Source of the DNA: Pisolithus tinctorius
Lineage: Eukaryota > Basidiomycota > Agaricomycetes > Boletales > Pisolithaceae
Direction: 5' to 3'
Length of the DNA stretch: 64,000 nucleotides
NCBI GenBank assembly: GCA_024663395.1
Contig: JANFAH010000023.1
Coordinates: 930,001-994,000 of the forward strand
Shown: one piece after another, positions 1-12,069 of the stretch
Layout of the letters: every line of letters begins with the position of its first letter
Position numbering within the stretch: the first letter of the stretch is position 1
Made by a program: the position numbers and the translations under genes
Notes under the pieces: model-generated
The model's database searches: none
Told to the model about the DNA's origin: nothing
What the model saw: only the letters and a program-made list of their open reading frames with translations

Positions 1-3000
1 GTGTACGGACAAGTGAACCTAGAGTGCAGTTGAGAGGTATGTATATTCACAGTGATTTTTCTCTCTTACCCGTCCTTTTGGGTTACCGAACACATGTCAC
101 TTGACATGGGATGCGTTAATACCAGCGCATCCGTGGGTATAGGTACGTCTGGTAGAACCGTACTTACGGTATATTGCTAAACATCCATGATTGAACGCCT
201 AATTGTGTGGTTGCAGCGACCATAGCAGCCACTACCTATACCCAAACATGAAACACCCCATCAAAAAGTACAATCTCGGGTTAGACGACTTACCTGACAC
301 CAGAACATTTTACGCGGAGGAATTTTCATATAATGGCCAAGCTTGAAGTCCGATGCAAAAGTCAGCGCTTGTGTCATTGTCTGCGTGGCGAACGGTGTCT
401 GATCAGCAAGGAGATGATCACTTCGAGAGCCTACTACATACGATATATCCCCACGTCTTGAACATCATCATTGCGATTGGTCGACCTGGTAGTGCGTATC
501 TGGAATCATGAGTGAGTGGCTTGCCCTGTTAGGAGATTATCACCACTGCTTTACCCTACGATTAGCTCCGTAATAACACTAAGGAGTGATAAGTGCCCTG
601 GCAAAGAACTCAAATGAACTACCCACTTAAGACCAACTTGCTGGTTCGTTATCGCCTGTATCATCCCGCAAGGTATGACATAGGTAAACGCTGCGATGGA
701 GCACTTGAATTAGAGACGCAAACAAATATAAATCCTGTTTGGCATACTTACCGATGAGCAGCGCTACCACGAACGCCCACACAGGTAAATGCGTCGGCCA
801 CAACTCGAAGCTGATAACTCCCAAGGCAAACATCACCACGAACAAGATAAGATACCACCAATCCGGAACTTAGGGGAGGAAGGGGTGAAACATGCCGATG
901 ATTAGGGTCAAATACATTTCAAATACGGGGGTGTGCAGTGTCGTCAATATTCCCTACCTTGCGGGTACAGACTCATAAGACGAGCGTGGATATCGGGTTG
1001 TTCCGCCAGTGATCGCCGAGCTTGCATCATGATTTGTTTCCGAAAATACAAGAATGTGTGGGTCAAGGTTGCTAGTCAAAGTCAATTTTAGCATTTCCAG
1101 AAGAAGGATTTCATTACACACCCGTAATTGTTGCAAAGGCTAAGCTGATAGACAATTAGCGGGTCGACGACCTCATGTTGCTCGTACATACGTACCCATA
1201 AGACATGGCAAAACAGGTCCTTCAGTCGCTTTAGCACCGAGGGAAGAGTTGAAAAGCTATAAACTCATACGACATGAAAAGCGGGCTGTACGCGTCGTAA
1301 GCCGCCTCGTCGAAGATGATCTGGTTCGTCAATACTCGGGTGACATTGTACGGCTGTCCCAAGTTATCGTATACCAGTCGCGACTGTATTCTACCAGCCC
1401 AGTCAGCCAGGCCGGGAACAGGGAAGCAATAGAGATTCATTACTCACGGCATATAAAGTGAATCCCACGTGTTCGTGAACTAATAGACAGCATGAGCTCG
1501 AACGTCTGACTTAACAGCTGTGAATAAGTACGAACGTATAGTATGGGGGTCGCGATCCCTACCACAGCGTGGGTAAGAGGGTAAGATATTCAGGGGAATG
1601 AATGCCCCACGCACAGTAGAAGATAACAAAACCCATCAAAACATTTGCTGCTGCCCACCCTGACCAAATCAGTGAGTTCACCAAACAGAAAACACTTGCG
1701 TGCAAACGAGCATACATGGTGTGGCCAGAGGTGACCCAATGTACCTGTCGAAGATTCTGATGGGTACAGGCGGCAGAGGGACCAGATAAACACGCACGCG
1801 ATCTGGGCCCAGTCGAAGGTAACAATAGACATTCCCTTGTTCTGGCGTCAGGAGCCGGAACTGCGTAGCCTGGACAATAGGTGTCACGTACCATACCATG
1901 CACGTAGCTTATCGCCCGTGAGATCAGACAAAGAGGTTGGAATTCTTCGAGGAGACCTACCCGAACAGTTGGGCAATCACTACCAAGATGCATGGTATCA
2001 CGATTAGAAATGGAACGGATAATAGTTACATACCTGCATTATCTGGCCATATCCAAGTCACCCATGAAAAATATGACAGTGCTTGGACTAGTTTGACCCA
2101 ACGTTAGACTCGACGCCAAGGTCCAGAGTAGTTCGCCTTACACAAGTATCCTGGGAAGAAGTCTAAAAGCGGCGAGTATTTAGGATGGAACATACTTAAA
2201 ACCCGAACGATACGATTCCCAACAGGAACTTACACCATACGAACGCGACCAGAAACGCATGCAGGAAGAAACGCCCTCGACTCAGGCCGCCCAGTTGTCC
2301 CGCGCCGGCGTATTGTTGTGAATGAAGCGTGTTGAACAGTGCGCATGTGACGAGAGACGACGGCCATATCATGCTGGGCGGCGACACGAGAAATCGACGA
2401 GCGATACCGCCGGCAGAGAACCCTATCAGTTGGGTAGACACTACCAGGAACCATTGATCTGTTATGGAGGGAGAAACCTAATCAGCGAAGGGAACACACA
2501 GTTTGAATGAGCGGGATCGAACAGCTGAAACTGAAGATTTGATTATAGTATACACGTTGTACAGCAATGATGTCGGTCTAGGGCGGTGCATGTAAGCGTG
2601 GTTCGTCATCGCATGGGGAAGACTTACCGCGTAAGCTGACTGTGCTCCAACGGAAGCCATTATCTGTGTGGTGAAGCATAACTGGAGTTTAGGACATGCA
2701 CCAAGCGGAAAGAGAGGAAGAGAGAGAGAGAGAGCTGACGGTTATTAGCACATGCTCCTTCATGGAGAAGGGACCAGGATTTAGTGATACACCGAATATT
2801 CGTATTCGTGGCATATATCGGGCCCATAGTTTTCCCATTGGAAAGGACAACAGTTGTGGAACGAAAGAGCTGATAGCGACGGAAGGGTATCGGTAAAACA
2901 TGAACTGGTTCAGGCCGGACGTGATGACCGCCCATGCCAAGCCGAGTACCCAAGTTCGTAGTGTCACGGCAGGTATGGATGGGTCATCAGTGTTAGCTAC

Positions 3001-3355
3001 CGCAGCGCGGACCTCTGGATACGGTGAATCGTCATCGAGCTCATCTGGGTCGTCGATGTCGAGGTTGGGGTCGTCGAAGTCGGATGAATAGTGTGACTGG
3101 AAAACATGTCATGGGCACACGTTCAGTCGAGTGTACTACTCCGTATGACTTACGGTAAGATGTGAATCTGCAAAGTATCAAGCATGTGCGATACTAAAGA
3201 CGTCATGTGGGGTGCCTACCTGGGCTCAGCGATCGTCCTCGCTGCTGCAACTCCTTCTCCTCGTCATCTGAGGGACCGAGCGAGAGCTTTCCCTCTGCAT
3301 CCAACCTCTGTAGCGGGTATTCTTGCGCGTTCCCGTATTCGTACTCGTCGGGCAT
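1..3355 (-). CDS. OPT-family oligopeptide transporter (3' end outside window)
   Basis: Polytopic plasma-membrane transporter of the fungal OPT family, which takes up small peptides with protons. The predicted start is ATG at 3355 (MPDEYEYGN...). An acidic cytosolic N-terminus leads to the family segment [13 protein letters not shown] (about 3000-3050). Further family blocks are [65 protein letters not shown] (across an intron), [10 protein letters not shown] and [16 protein letters not shown]. The last exon seen encodes [15 protein letters not shown]. The gene has well over ten short introns, and the junctions I tested stay in frame, so it looks intact. Exon 2 is only 14 nt (3154-3167) and is needed to keep phase. 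The C-terminal third lies left of position 1. The family assignment is secure; the substrate is not known. Confidence 0.93.
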
Positions 3356-3644
3356 TAAGGACGTCTTGCGGAGGGTTATGGGTTGGGCACTGGGCCGCAG
3401 ACGCCTATATTACTTGGTCCAAGGAAATGGCAGCAAGTGAGAAAGTTTTGGTACCTGACCATCTCATAAGCTTGGGACCTGAAAGCTGGGTCTGACAAGA
3501 TGCCGAACATGTACAGGTCTATGTATAACATTTATATTGGGCAGTGGTCCCAACCCTTACACATGTTGGCATCCCAACAAGTCTAAGAACAGGTATTTGA
3601 TAGTGTCGTTAGAACGGAAACCCCCCATGACTGGGAGCCTAACT
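3356..3644. promoter_or_regulatory. Intergenic region upstream of the OPT gene
   Basis: About 290 bases between the stop of ORC5 and the start of the OPT gene, both on the minus strand. It must hold the ORC5 terminator and the OPT promoter. An AT-rich stretch near 3520-3540 could serve as a TATA-like element on the minus strand, but I see no clear motif and no further gene. Confidence 0.35.
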
Positions 3645-5514
3645 CTACGCGGGATCCCACATTAAATCATTCAGCGACGGTATCCCAACGTCTTTGGCAA
3701 GCGCCAACGCTACCTCGTATGATATTCCACACTTGAACATAGGTGGCCCATCCAACTTCTCCATCGGACTCATCCGGTGCAAGGCCCTCATGAACGCGAG
3801 CTCCGTGACCTAGAACATCGTTAGCATGTTTACAGGGTACATGCAGGATTGTCACTTGCAGCAGCGTAGACATGTATTCGGCCAATCTCCATATCCGTGT
3901 ATTCCCCTGGTAGCACGAATCGATGGTCGAATGGCCACGAGTCAAGGTCATGTTCCTCTAGCAAGGACCCAAGAATTGCTAGTAGCCGGTCAAGCGGGAA
4001 CGCAGAAGGACCCAGCAGTCTTTGGGAAACCTGCCAATGCCAATCCTTACGTTAATGTCCGCTGAAGCCAGGGACGATGGGTCGGACCTACAGCGGAATT
4101 TTTGTTTGAACCCCCCTTTGTTGACGACGTATTCTTACGTCGTCTTTTCTTCCGCTCTGACGTGCCTCTGCCGAACATTCTCATGTCGCTCTTCGCCGGA
4201 TTAGTCGATGCCAAGAACGCTGCAATGAGAATGAACTTAGATATCCGAGGCAAATTTGCTGTCCTGGGATTCGATGTCCTTGCTTTCTGTCTCTCGTTCC
4301 CAGGTTGTACCTCAGGCAGACCGTCCGTGGGATCGTAGTCGTTCTCCGAGGCCCAGTCTGCGGCATTCGTCAGACGCGGGTAGAGCGCCTCCAATGCACG
4401 AGTAAATGACGATGAGAAGTATTTGAACAACCGCAAACGACCGTCCGTGTTTGGCAGCTGGATGTCAAGTTCGTGGTCCCCGTTTGAGTGATCGCCGTCT
4501 TGTTGCCAGACTACTGGTTTGACGAAACCAGGCCAACGTGCTGCAGCGATGTATTGAAGCTCGATGGGATCGTTCGTGTAGAGAGAGACGGTCCCATATA
4601 TCATTTCCGCGTAGTGCTCGTAGAACGATAACAAGCCTGGATGGTAGGTCATGCTTGGCTCCCCAGACGACGCGAGGGCCTCGGATGTTTCCCGGAATGC
4701 GGATACAAGTCGTTGAATAATGTCTAGAAAACTGTTTTTGAACTTGAGCACTCCGGACTTCCTCAACATTCATACCTGGTTTCGTCAATGGCTCGACATC
4801 CAGAAAGTAGGGGTCCGGTGCAGCCCCAAGTGGTGGTCGGAGATCCTCCCAACGCATAGATGACAACAAGATGACATTAACCCTGACACGTGCCTGCAAA
4901 AAACAGGTTAATTAACGGCGCCATCAGGTAAGGGTGAGATATGGCAACGTCGAAATGCCATGCGTGGGAGGAGGACTGTGACTGACCAATTCAGCCAAAC
5001 GCGAGAGGGGAACGATGAGTTCGGGTAGATTCTCACACAATCTTTCGGGACGTTCGATAAAGATAACCATGGAGGGTTCTTCAATGAGAGATGTCTTGCC
5101 TTTGCCCTTGTCCCTAATCGGCAAGTTGGTTCCATGTTCCGCAGAGAGTCTTCTGAGACCGTGAAGAAAACTGTCGATGCCATCGTTATATTTCACGCCG
5201 TCATCTCCCGGCCACGTCTGACATCCACTTTCCCATGAGGGCTCCCACCCAGCGAGAGCGTTGAGGACGGTATCGTAGAAAACGCGTGCATGAAAGCAGG
5301 CGACTGCGTTAACGCGAGCATAGCGTATTGGAGGAAAGTGTGAGTCCTGCGGAATGTCGCGGAATACGGCGTCCACGACAGACGCGGTGATGCGCGGATT
5401 GTTTGGGTCGGAAATGCAGATGAACGGTGGCAGACACGCAGACGCGAGCGTGCAGAGGTGGCCAATGAAATGCGCGTAGCCGGGATGCAAGTCATCCATG
5501 CTTAGGTAATCCAT
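3645..5514 (-). CDS. ORC5: Origin recognition complex subunit 5
   Basis: Subunit of the six-protein complex that marks replication origins and loads the MCM helicase in the nucleus. Five exons fit in phase: 5514-4987, 4893-4776, 4723-4092, 4030-3872 and 3809-3645, giving about 533 residues, the usual size for fungal ORC5. The N-terminal half carries the ATPase-like part (IFIERPERL, then VRVNVILLSS and DPYFLDVEPLTKP). The C-terminal half has the ORC5-specific blocks RISKFILIAAFLASTNP, DMRMFGRG with a basic KKRRRK run, QRLLGPSAFPLDRLLAILG and PMFKCGISYEVALALAKD, ending LNDLMWDPA. I saw no canonical Walker A GxxxxGKT. The start ATG at 5514 gives MDYLSMDDLHPG; an in-frame upstream ATG (5601) would overlap the divergent gene, so the shorter start is preferred. 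Confidence 0.93.
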
Positions 5515-5572
5515 TGCACCGGGGTTTGGTCCTGTATAAGCACAGCCACCTCCACCTGCAGCACTGACCGCC
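5515..5572. promoter_or_regulatory. 58-bp divergent promoter between ORC5 and the CIR-domain gene
   Basis: Only 58 bases separate the chosen start codons of two divergently read, intact genes. Both core promoters and both 5' leaders must lie here or reach into the neighbouring coding sequence. I see no clear TATA box. Confidence 0.5.
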
Positions 5573-6540
5573 ATGGGGAAGCTGAACATTGCACACCACA
5601 AATCTTATCACCCTTACCGGAGGGACAACATCGAGCGTGTACGAAAAGATGAAGAGGAGGCAGCAAGACAAGAGGCAGAGAAAGAGAGCAAGATGGCGGT
5701 GGCGGATGCTGAAGCCAGACTTGGCGTTCTACGAGAACGTGCAGGGCTAGGAGCGGCAGGCGAGAAGGGGAAAGGGAAGGCGGTCGACGGGGGAACGAAT
5801 GCCCTTACTTCGGCTACAGGTACTGGAATCGGAACTGGGAAACACATCAACCTCTTTGAGGACCTGGAACAGGTACGCTCCAGCGTTTGGGTTACAGTGC
5901 TGAAATTTAATGGCCCGATTAGCAAGAACTCATAATATCCGCACGAGCCAACAAGAAGACGACACAGTCTGAGCTCGAGAAAGGCGTACCTCTCGCGCCC
6001 AGCGCAAAGGACCTGAACCCTTGGTACGCTGACAAACGAGCCAGCAAACGGACCGAGGCAGAGAACGAAAACGATCAGGATGAGAAGAGGTCAGAATGTC
6101 TGTTTTAAAAGTTTTGGAATAATTTTGACGCTTTGTTGTAAACCAGAATGCGGGATATGGCCTTTAAGACAATAAACGATCCCCTCACTGCGATAACTCA
6201 ACAACTGGCAGCCCGCTCGTCATCGTCGAATGACACTCATTCCTTGCCTCCCAACAATCGCTCAAGAAACAAACGCTTCCCACGTAATCCGGACCCTCTC
6301 CCACCTCCTCCACCGCAACCGAAACCACTAGATCCCACGAGCGAACGTCGTCGGCGCGAATCATCAGAACGGGAGCGTGCGCTCGCTCTTATTCGTAAAA
6401 AGAAACGAGAAATGGCAGGCAGCGAAACTCCGAGTACCGTGCATGGTGGAATGGATGGTGGTTATGGCGACGTATTTAATCGGCGAGAGGTGGATGAGGC
6501 TCACGCGCAGAGGGACCGGTGGAGAAAGAGGCATTGGTAG
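5573..6540 (+). CDS. CIR N-terminal domain protein (LENG1/CIR1-like)
   Basis: Small, charged, probably nuclear protein with the CBF1-interacting corepressor (CIR) N-terminal domain, found in CIR1 and LENG1-type proteins linked to transcription and splicing. The hallmark N-terminus MGKLNIAHHKSYHPYRRDNI is followed by an acidic/basic coiled-coil stretch rich in Glu, Lys and Ala, then HINLFEDLEQ. Three exons fit in phase: 5573-5872, 5923-6089 and 6147-6540, giving 286 residues. Exon 2 encodes ELEKGVPLAPSAKDLNPWY, also conserved in LENG1-like proteins. The tail is proline- and arginine-rich (PLPPPPPQPKPLDP, then RRRRESSERERAL). The function is inferred from the domain only. Confidence 0.88.
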
Positions 6541-6854
6541 AGCCGTAGTTGGGGGAATTCTACGCCCTTCCTCGGCCAATATAAGATCTTCCTCGTGTCC
6601 AAGTTCTGCAAGTTACCACCCAGCTACCAGGGAACAAACCTTCGGAGTCGTCTTCCTTCAACTCACGCACGCCCCACTGTTCCGTCTGGCCTGCAGATTG
6701 AATCCTCCCGATCATCTCCTCGACACATAGTTGACGTCGACTCCACGGGTGGTCCTTATTTAAGACAACGTATGGTAGCTGAGTTGGAGTCACTAAGTCT
6801 ACAGTTCGGTGCTCAACAAGACTTTCAACGTGTCTGCAACCATTTTGTACATTA
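6541..6854. other. Convergent intergenic region
   Basis: Tail-to-tail space between the CIR-domain gene (+) and the AIM9-like gene (-). Short open frames on both strands look like chance. It should contain both transcription terminators; no distinct motif seen. Confidence 0.4.
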
Positions 6855-8347
6855 TTAGTAGTCGTCTTCCGGCAAAGCGACTCCCGGATGTAACCTTGCC
6901 CAAGTAAACCTCTTATCCACCCACTCCTCCATACCTTCCGAAGCCCAACAAGAAACTTGGAGTGATAGCCACAATCTAAAATGTCGGAAGAGCTTTCCTT
7001 GCTCATATAATACACTCCACTCCCTGCTATCCATGACCTTGCAAAAGATCTCGCGCAATCTTTCCCTATCTTCCGCAGGGCCGCCTTCATAGCCACCTTC
7101 TTGATCATCCGGATCCTGTATCCATGCAGGTATAACGGCGCACTCCCAGAGAGGTGCGATGGTCGCTCCTTCGAAATCAATGAGACTCGTCACATCTCCG
7201 GATTTCTCGTCGATCTGTTAGGCAATTATGGTTATTCCCAGGCAAAGATGTGTTAGATACAAATGCGCGTACCATAATATTCGACAAGCGGAAATCGTCG
7301 AGGTGTATTGAAAATGGTTTCGTCGGTGTACTTATCGCTCCACCAGGCTGATTATTCCCCGGATAGACGGAGCACAATTCAAGAGCCTTGCAAAGAATAC
7401 GTTCCCCAAGTTCAAGTCGACTGGCAGCCGCCTCTTGATCTGCCTCCTGTTCCCCCAGCTCAGACAAAATTATAGAACGATGGTGGGAGAGAACATGGAG
7501 TTCGGCGTGAAGGAAGCTTTGAAGATAGTCAGAGGTATTTGAAAAAGGCCCTCGGTATTGAGAAAGCTCGGTGTGTAATGGAGGCCCGGCCTTAGGCACA
7601 CGAACAATACCGTCGGCTGCACAATAGAAGGGTACACTAACGATTGGGCCGACATAGACATCATCTTCTGGGGGGGAAGAAAGATAGAGGGCTCCTGCGC
7701 GATCGAAGCGCAACTCAAACATGACCTTGAGGTACTCTGCAACTTGCGATACAACACGTTCTTTCACGCTCATCGAGAGGGTGTCCCATTTTGTGTTAGC
7801 TGAAATACCTGGTACCTTGACCCCGAGGTTATACAAAACAGAAGATATCGAGTTTAGTGGACTGACTTTTTGCATGATCATATACTCTGCTCCGACAGGG
7901 TTGGAAGCATCCGAATTCCACGCGTAAACCAGAGGAACGGGGATCTGAGTTTGTGAAGCAAGGTATTTGAGAGTCGCAACCTACTCGTGCGCAAGACATC
8001 AGCCAAAAAATGTGATAAAATTTGCGAATAAAGTTCCGCCGACCTCTGACTCTAGCTTGTCCTTCGGAAAGGCAGGGGCTGCGACACGGACGACGCCAAG
8101 TGATGTTCCATCCTCCTGATGAACATCGTACACCTATAGTGAAGAAGAAAGTCACTGCACGTGTTCAGATCATCACATGCGAGGGTCTCGTATCAACCTT
8201 ATGATAACCACCCTCCGCTAACTTCTGAAGATTACAAGCCTTGCCGAAGTGGGAGTTGACCGCAACCCCTAACTGATAAAGGCTGAATGTGTCAGGGTCC
8301 GCCTCACCGTCGTAAGAAAACGTCGATACTGTATCGTCTTCAGCCAT
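6855..8347 (-). CDS. AIM9/aminoglycoside-phosphotransferase-like kinase-fold protein
   Basis: Member of the fungal protein-kinase-like group with an APH (phosphotransferase) fold, as in mitochondrial protein AIM9. Five exons fit in phase: 8347-8198, 8133-8044, 7980-7867, 7815-7273 and 7214-6855 (418 residues). Visible parts are a nucleotide-loop-like EGGYHKVYDVHQEDG, VVRVAAPAFP with the expected strand, hinge YMIMQKV, catalytic-loop-like HLDDFRLSNIM (His-x-Asp...Asn) and metal-binding LIDFEGATIAPLWECA (DFE in place of DFG). The C-terminus is helical and Trp-rich. The 51-nt segment 7816-7866 is treated as an intron because MIMQKVPG then fits the family, but it is also open in frame. The substrate is unknown. 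Confidence 0.85.
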
Positions 8348-8546
8348 TGCAAGATCATACAGGTGGACAATGTTCAGAGTGGCGCCAGTGTGTAAATATT
8401 GGCACGAGACTTTGTCTAGATCTAGATGTAATCAAACTGTGGATATATAAGCTAGACTGCGATAATAGTTGGTAACAGTCCACATACTACCCATACACGT
8501 TTTTCCAAGGATTGGACAAAATGTTAGAAAGAAAGCAAAGGACATA
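8348..8546. other. Short intergenic region
   Basis: About 200 bases between the start of the AIM9-like gene and the stop of the next minus-strand gene. AT-rich; a TATATAA-like run lies near 8441-8449. No gene seen. Confidence 0.3.
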
Positions 8547-9175
8547 TTAGCGAATAGCCCCCACTTCACCCAACACAACTATTTGTACATGTCCCGCAAA
8601 GACAATAGCAACTAAGGTAGCGCCACGGGTGATATCTAGAAAGAAAGAAAGGAATGTATGAGAAAATACCTGCATTAGGGTTTCTTCGCGAGGCTTCCGC
8701 TATCTTCCTGCACTCAGAGCGCCTCTCGATTTCATAGCAAACAAAGTCATTGTGCCTGACGACCTGCGCCACCTCAGACTTCGTGTACGCGGTAATTTTG
8801 CCACCTGGACATACAACGGAGCAGTTCTTGCAGTAATCGTCCTGTTGAATTCTTCTGGTTGATTTTCCACGTCTGTAGTGGTGTGTTTACGGGGGTGCAA
8901 GGCACGGTGGGTTCCAGAGCAGAGCACAGGAAGGGTGGAAATATGTACTGAAGTGTGGACAGGAATCATATCTAGGCGCGGTTGCGGCCATCAACCAGAT
9001 TACCAACTTGGTACGGTCAGTTGGGCTTCCTCAGAAAGTGGCGTGATCATGTGCAACGACTTCGACCAACGGATCTCGGATCAGGAGACTCGTGAAGTAT
9101 AGCCACGGTCTCATTTAACTTGCTCGTTCACCGGAAGCTCGTCAGCCATTTTGGCGGTCATAGAGCAGGCTTGTT
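8547..9175 (-). CDS. Small unknown protein with paired cysteines (exon map partly resolved)
   Basis: I do not recognise the family. The best-supported part is an exon near 8682-8850 encoding DDYCKNCSVVCPGGKITAY, a segment with the core RHNDFVCYEIERRSEC, and RRNPNAD. It is joined through a ~35-nt intron to a last exon encoding ITRGATLVAIVFAGHVQIVV and ending at TAA 8547-8549. The C-x2-C...C spacing suggests a small metal-binding or disulfide unit; the last segment is hydrophobic. A candidate first exon starts with ATG near 9174 (MTAKMADELPVNEQ), but I could not join it in frame with certainty. The coding look of the last two exons is good; the start and function are unknown. Confidence 0.45.
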
Positions 9176-9659
9176 GATGAGGAGGTTTAGCGGGCTAAGG
9201 GATAAGCAGGAGGTAGGAACTTCACCTTCATTGGTATCGGGACCACTCCACATTACGTTCGCCACCACGTATTTTTTCATGTGCGACTCTGTACCGGTCA
9301 ATATGACAGAAATACATAATACGATGTGCAACCCACCTCGTTGCCTTGTGCATTTAAGTAAGGAGCATTGGTTACCTTCCCATCATGGAAGCAGCCTTTG
9401 CATCTGTGGGTTAGAACAACCACACAACTTTGGAAAAAGAGGCTATATAGCGCCCTCTGGGGTTCCTAGCGATGGCCTCGTCATTCTCCGGAAGAATCCG
9501 CTATGCAAGTATGTGTGCCAAGATTGGGTGCAGAAGCAAACCTACGGAAGACATGGACATTCACCTCTCTGGAAAAAAAACTTGCGCCAAATAATCACAC
9601 AGCTGAAAAGTCGAAAGCCTTTCAAAATTTAAGGGTTAAGTAACAACCTCATAAGACGA
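9176..9659. other. Intergenic stretch with an unexplained plus-strand ORF
   Basis: A 170-codon open frame (9120-9632, plus) covers most of this stretch. It has no recognisable domain, no signal peptide and an unusual composition rich in His, Cys and Ser, so it may be chance. Otherwise I see nothing here; it should contain the promoter of the small unknown gene to its left and the terminator of the RBR gene to its right. Confidence 0.3.
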
Positions 9660-11490
9660 CTAGATGAGCTCAAATGCCTCTATTGGCTGCCAATCATCCT
9701 CTCCACTCGGCACAAAATCGAATAATTTCGAAAAACAACTCGTTCCAGGTGTCGAAAAATGTTGATACGGATTCGTCGCTGAAATCTTGTGTCCACAGCG
9801 GTAACAGAAGTGCGTCCTGCACCTCAAACAAGTCATCTGTGGAAGAGATGGTGGTAGGACGATCGTACACCGAATCAAATGACGTACGTGATTGCAACCC
9901 ATGCTCTTCTCCACGCGCAATGCACACCCAGGACATTCTGTCGTGCTCGATTCCAACCATTTGCGATTCTTTTCTTCCTCTTGGTGTTGTCGTACCAGAC
10001 GTTGCACACTTGTTCGACTGTAACGCCGCTCGAGGGTAATTCGCTCATGTTCCGAAGCCGCAAGATATGCAAGGACGATCTTGGATGTTACGGGAAGTGG
10101 ACATGGTGTGTGCGGGCCATGCCTGAAAATATTATGTACTGTAATGTAGCATAAGTTGAAGGATGCGACTGTAGGAAAGACGCACCATGTCCGTTTACAA
10201 AAAGAGCAGAAAGAGTATCCACATGAGTGACACTCCCGAAGTCGTGCCCACCCTGATTCGTCGTCCTCTGTAGTTGACGCCGTCTTTTCCCTCGGGACGG
10301 GCTCCTGACAGTATTCCATCGGGCAGTGGACCGTTGTAGGATCTAACATTCTTGCTTCATATCATTCATTTCCAACGGGTAATCAATCGCACATACCTCT
10401 TTCCAAGTCCCGCTTCCTTCTGAGCCATTGCCATCGCTTCACTTCCTCCTCAGACAGTACCGCCCTTACTTCGTCTTCTGTTGCTTCGCGGAACTCGCCG
10501 CCGCTCTCACAGCCCACTTCCGGACAACCGACCATACCGACCTCTCCTTCTCGTATATGTAAACCCCACATTTCTACCAGGCATGCTTTGCAGAATACAT
10601 GACCGCATCCTAGGTGCAGACAATACACACCCTTTCTTGATGTAAGACATATCCCACATGGGTAAGACATCTGTGCGAACGTCTTGTACTGCTGCCCTGT
10701 TGCATGTGCACGTAGCAGGGGTACTAAAAGCGCAGGACTCGGGTGCGGTATGCTAATGGAAAGACGGACGACCATAGCCGTCAGCAAGAAATTGAACGTG
10801 AATTAGCCACCATAGGTGCGCTTAACGCACCCTATGCGTCCATCCTGACCAGCTAACCCAATCGAAGTGAGAAATTCACCGTTCCGTATCCACTCGACCC
10901 ATGTGTAGAGTATGCCAGTACCTCCCCCAGAGACTGCATCTCCACCCATATCTGCCCACATCTCCATCATCTGCCTCCTCATCTCCTCCATCATCCTCGG
11001 CGGCACCCATCCCGAGACTGCCCGTATTGCGGCGAGCTCAGCAGGAGAGTGCGTGGGGTACGAGGGTGAGAGGATGATGTCGAGGAGAAGAGGAGGTAGA
11101 TTGGAGAGGGAGACGGATATGGGGGAAATAGTTGATGCTGAATTACATGTACGCTTATACTCGGCGGCTGTCGAATCTAGCAATACTGGCTGGAGAGGGA
11201 TCGCAGGACCACTGGTCGTGTTGTACAACTCGTGCGGTATGGGAACGATCTCAATTTGTCTTTCGGTGTCAAGTTCGACGGGTACCTCAAGCCTGACAGT
11301 TCCATTGGATTTCGAGGTGCAAATGGTCGGGTGAATGGACTACACACAAGGTGGGTGGCGGGTGTGTCAACAAAGTACAGACACTCACCTGAAGCACTTC
11401 CCATTCTTCTGCTTGTAATTCGCGACAACATTCTAGATCGTCGTCGGAATACGACGATGAGCTGATGTCCTGCAGTGAGGTTGCTGTCAT
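9660..11490 (-). CDS. RWD-RING-IBR (RBR) E3 ubiquitin ligase, RNF14/ARA54-like
   Basis: Ubiquitin ligase of the RING-between-RING type with an N-terminal RWD domain. Six exons fit in phase: 11490-11389, 11339-10831, 10752-10397, 10342-10186, 10122-9888 and 9836-9660 (511 residues). The RWD part includes CRELQAEEWEVLQSIHPT and VRLEVPVELDTERQIEI. RING1 starts CGICLTSRKGVYCLHLGCGH and continues VFCKACLVEMW. The IBR region holds HCPMEYCQEPVP, ECHSCGYSFCSFCKRTWH. RING2 contains ECPGCALRVEKSMGCNHMTC, whose MGCNH cysteine is the expected catalytic thioester residue in RBR ligases, followed by CRTHFCYRCGHKI. Domain order and length match RNF14-type enzymes. The substrate cannot be told from sequence. 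Confidence 0.92.
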
Positions 11491-11601
11491 GTTTGTAGTT
11501 GTCTTGGAAGTTGTGAGAGCCGGCAAAAAAAAAACAACAACTTGTTGCATCCACGTTCCACTCTAGGAGGCACTGCACCGCAATCTACCCCTCTTCAATA
11601 T

Positions 11602-12069
11602 ATGCCGACCGTTAAAGTAACAGCCGGATATATCATCGAACAACATGTCATGAAAGAACGAACTTCTGGCTGACATGGAGGTACCATGGACACCAGAGGA
11701 TGAAGAACTCTCAAACTTAGACCCGGAGGGAAGAGAGGTCACAACTGTGGATCCCGTCGTTAGAAAGGTCGGCTTATGGATGGTGTGCAGTCTAACCCCC
11801 GAACTCCTCGAATCTTATGTTTGTTCGCCATTACAATCTCTTACAGCACTCGCGCTAATATCAATATCCTTTAGACTATCTTCTCGATGCCCACGTGGGT
11901 TACGATTCCTGCGCCTTCTTTGTGCTCACGCGCTGGGAGTTTGTTAGCACACGTGAAGAAGCCTACGAGAGGTTGCACCAATACGAATCGGATAGGGCCG
12001 CAAGACAGAGGTTCATGGAAGTATTTGGCAGAGGCGTCTAAGAAACTCATGAAGTTTGCAACGCGGTAA
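11602..12069 (+). pseudogene. Orphan tandem family P, copy 1
   Basis: First of five related, degenerate ORFs. A conserved N-terminus (MPTVKV) is followed by an acidic stretch with GREVTTVDPVVRKV, a central region broken by a probable intron, and a C-terminal helix-like part reading EFVSTREEAYERLHQYESD and RAARQRFMEVFGRG, then MKFATR before the stop. The pieces lie in different frames, so either introns or mutations separate them. I do not recognise the family and assign no function. This copy is CpG-rich, unlike copies 3-5. Confidence 0.5.

Noticed and set aside
7816..7866. Extra coding segment in the AIM9-like gene
   Set aside because: Open in frame (17 codons) but flanked by GT...AG, and the family reads MIMQKVPG directly; treated as an intron with some doubt.
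9120..9632. 170-codon plus-strand ORF
   Set aside because: Open but with odd composition, no domain and no introns, unlike neighbouring genes; left as unassigned.
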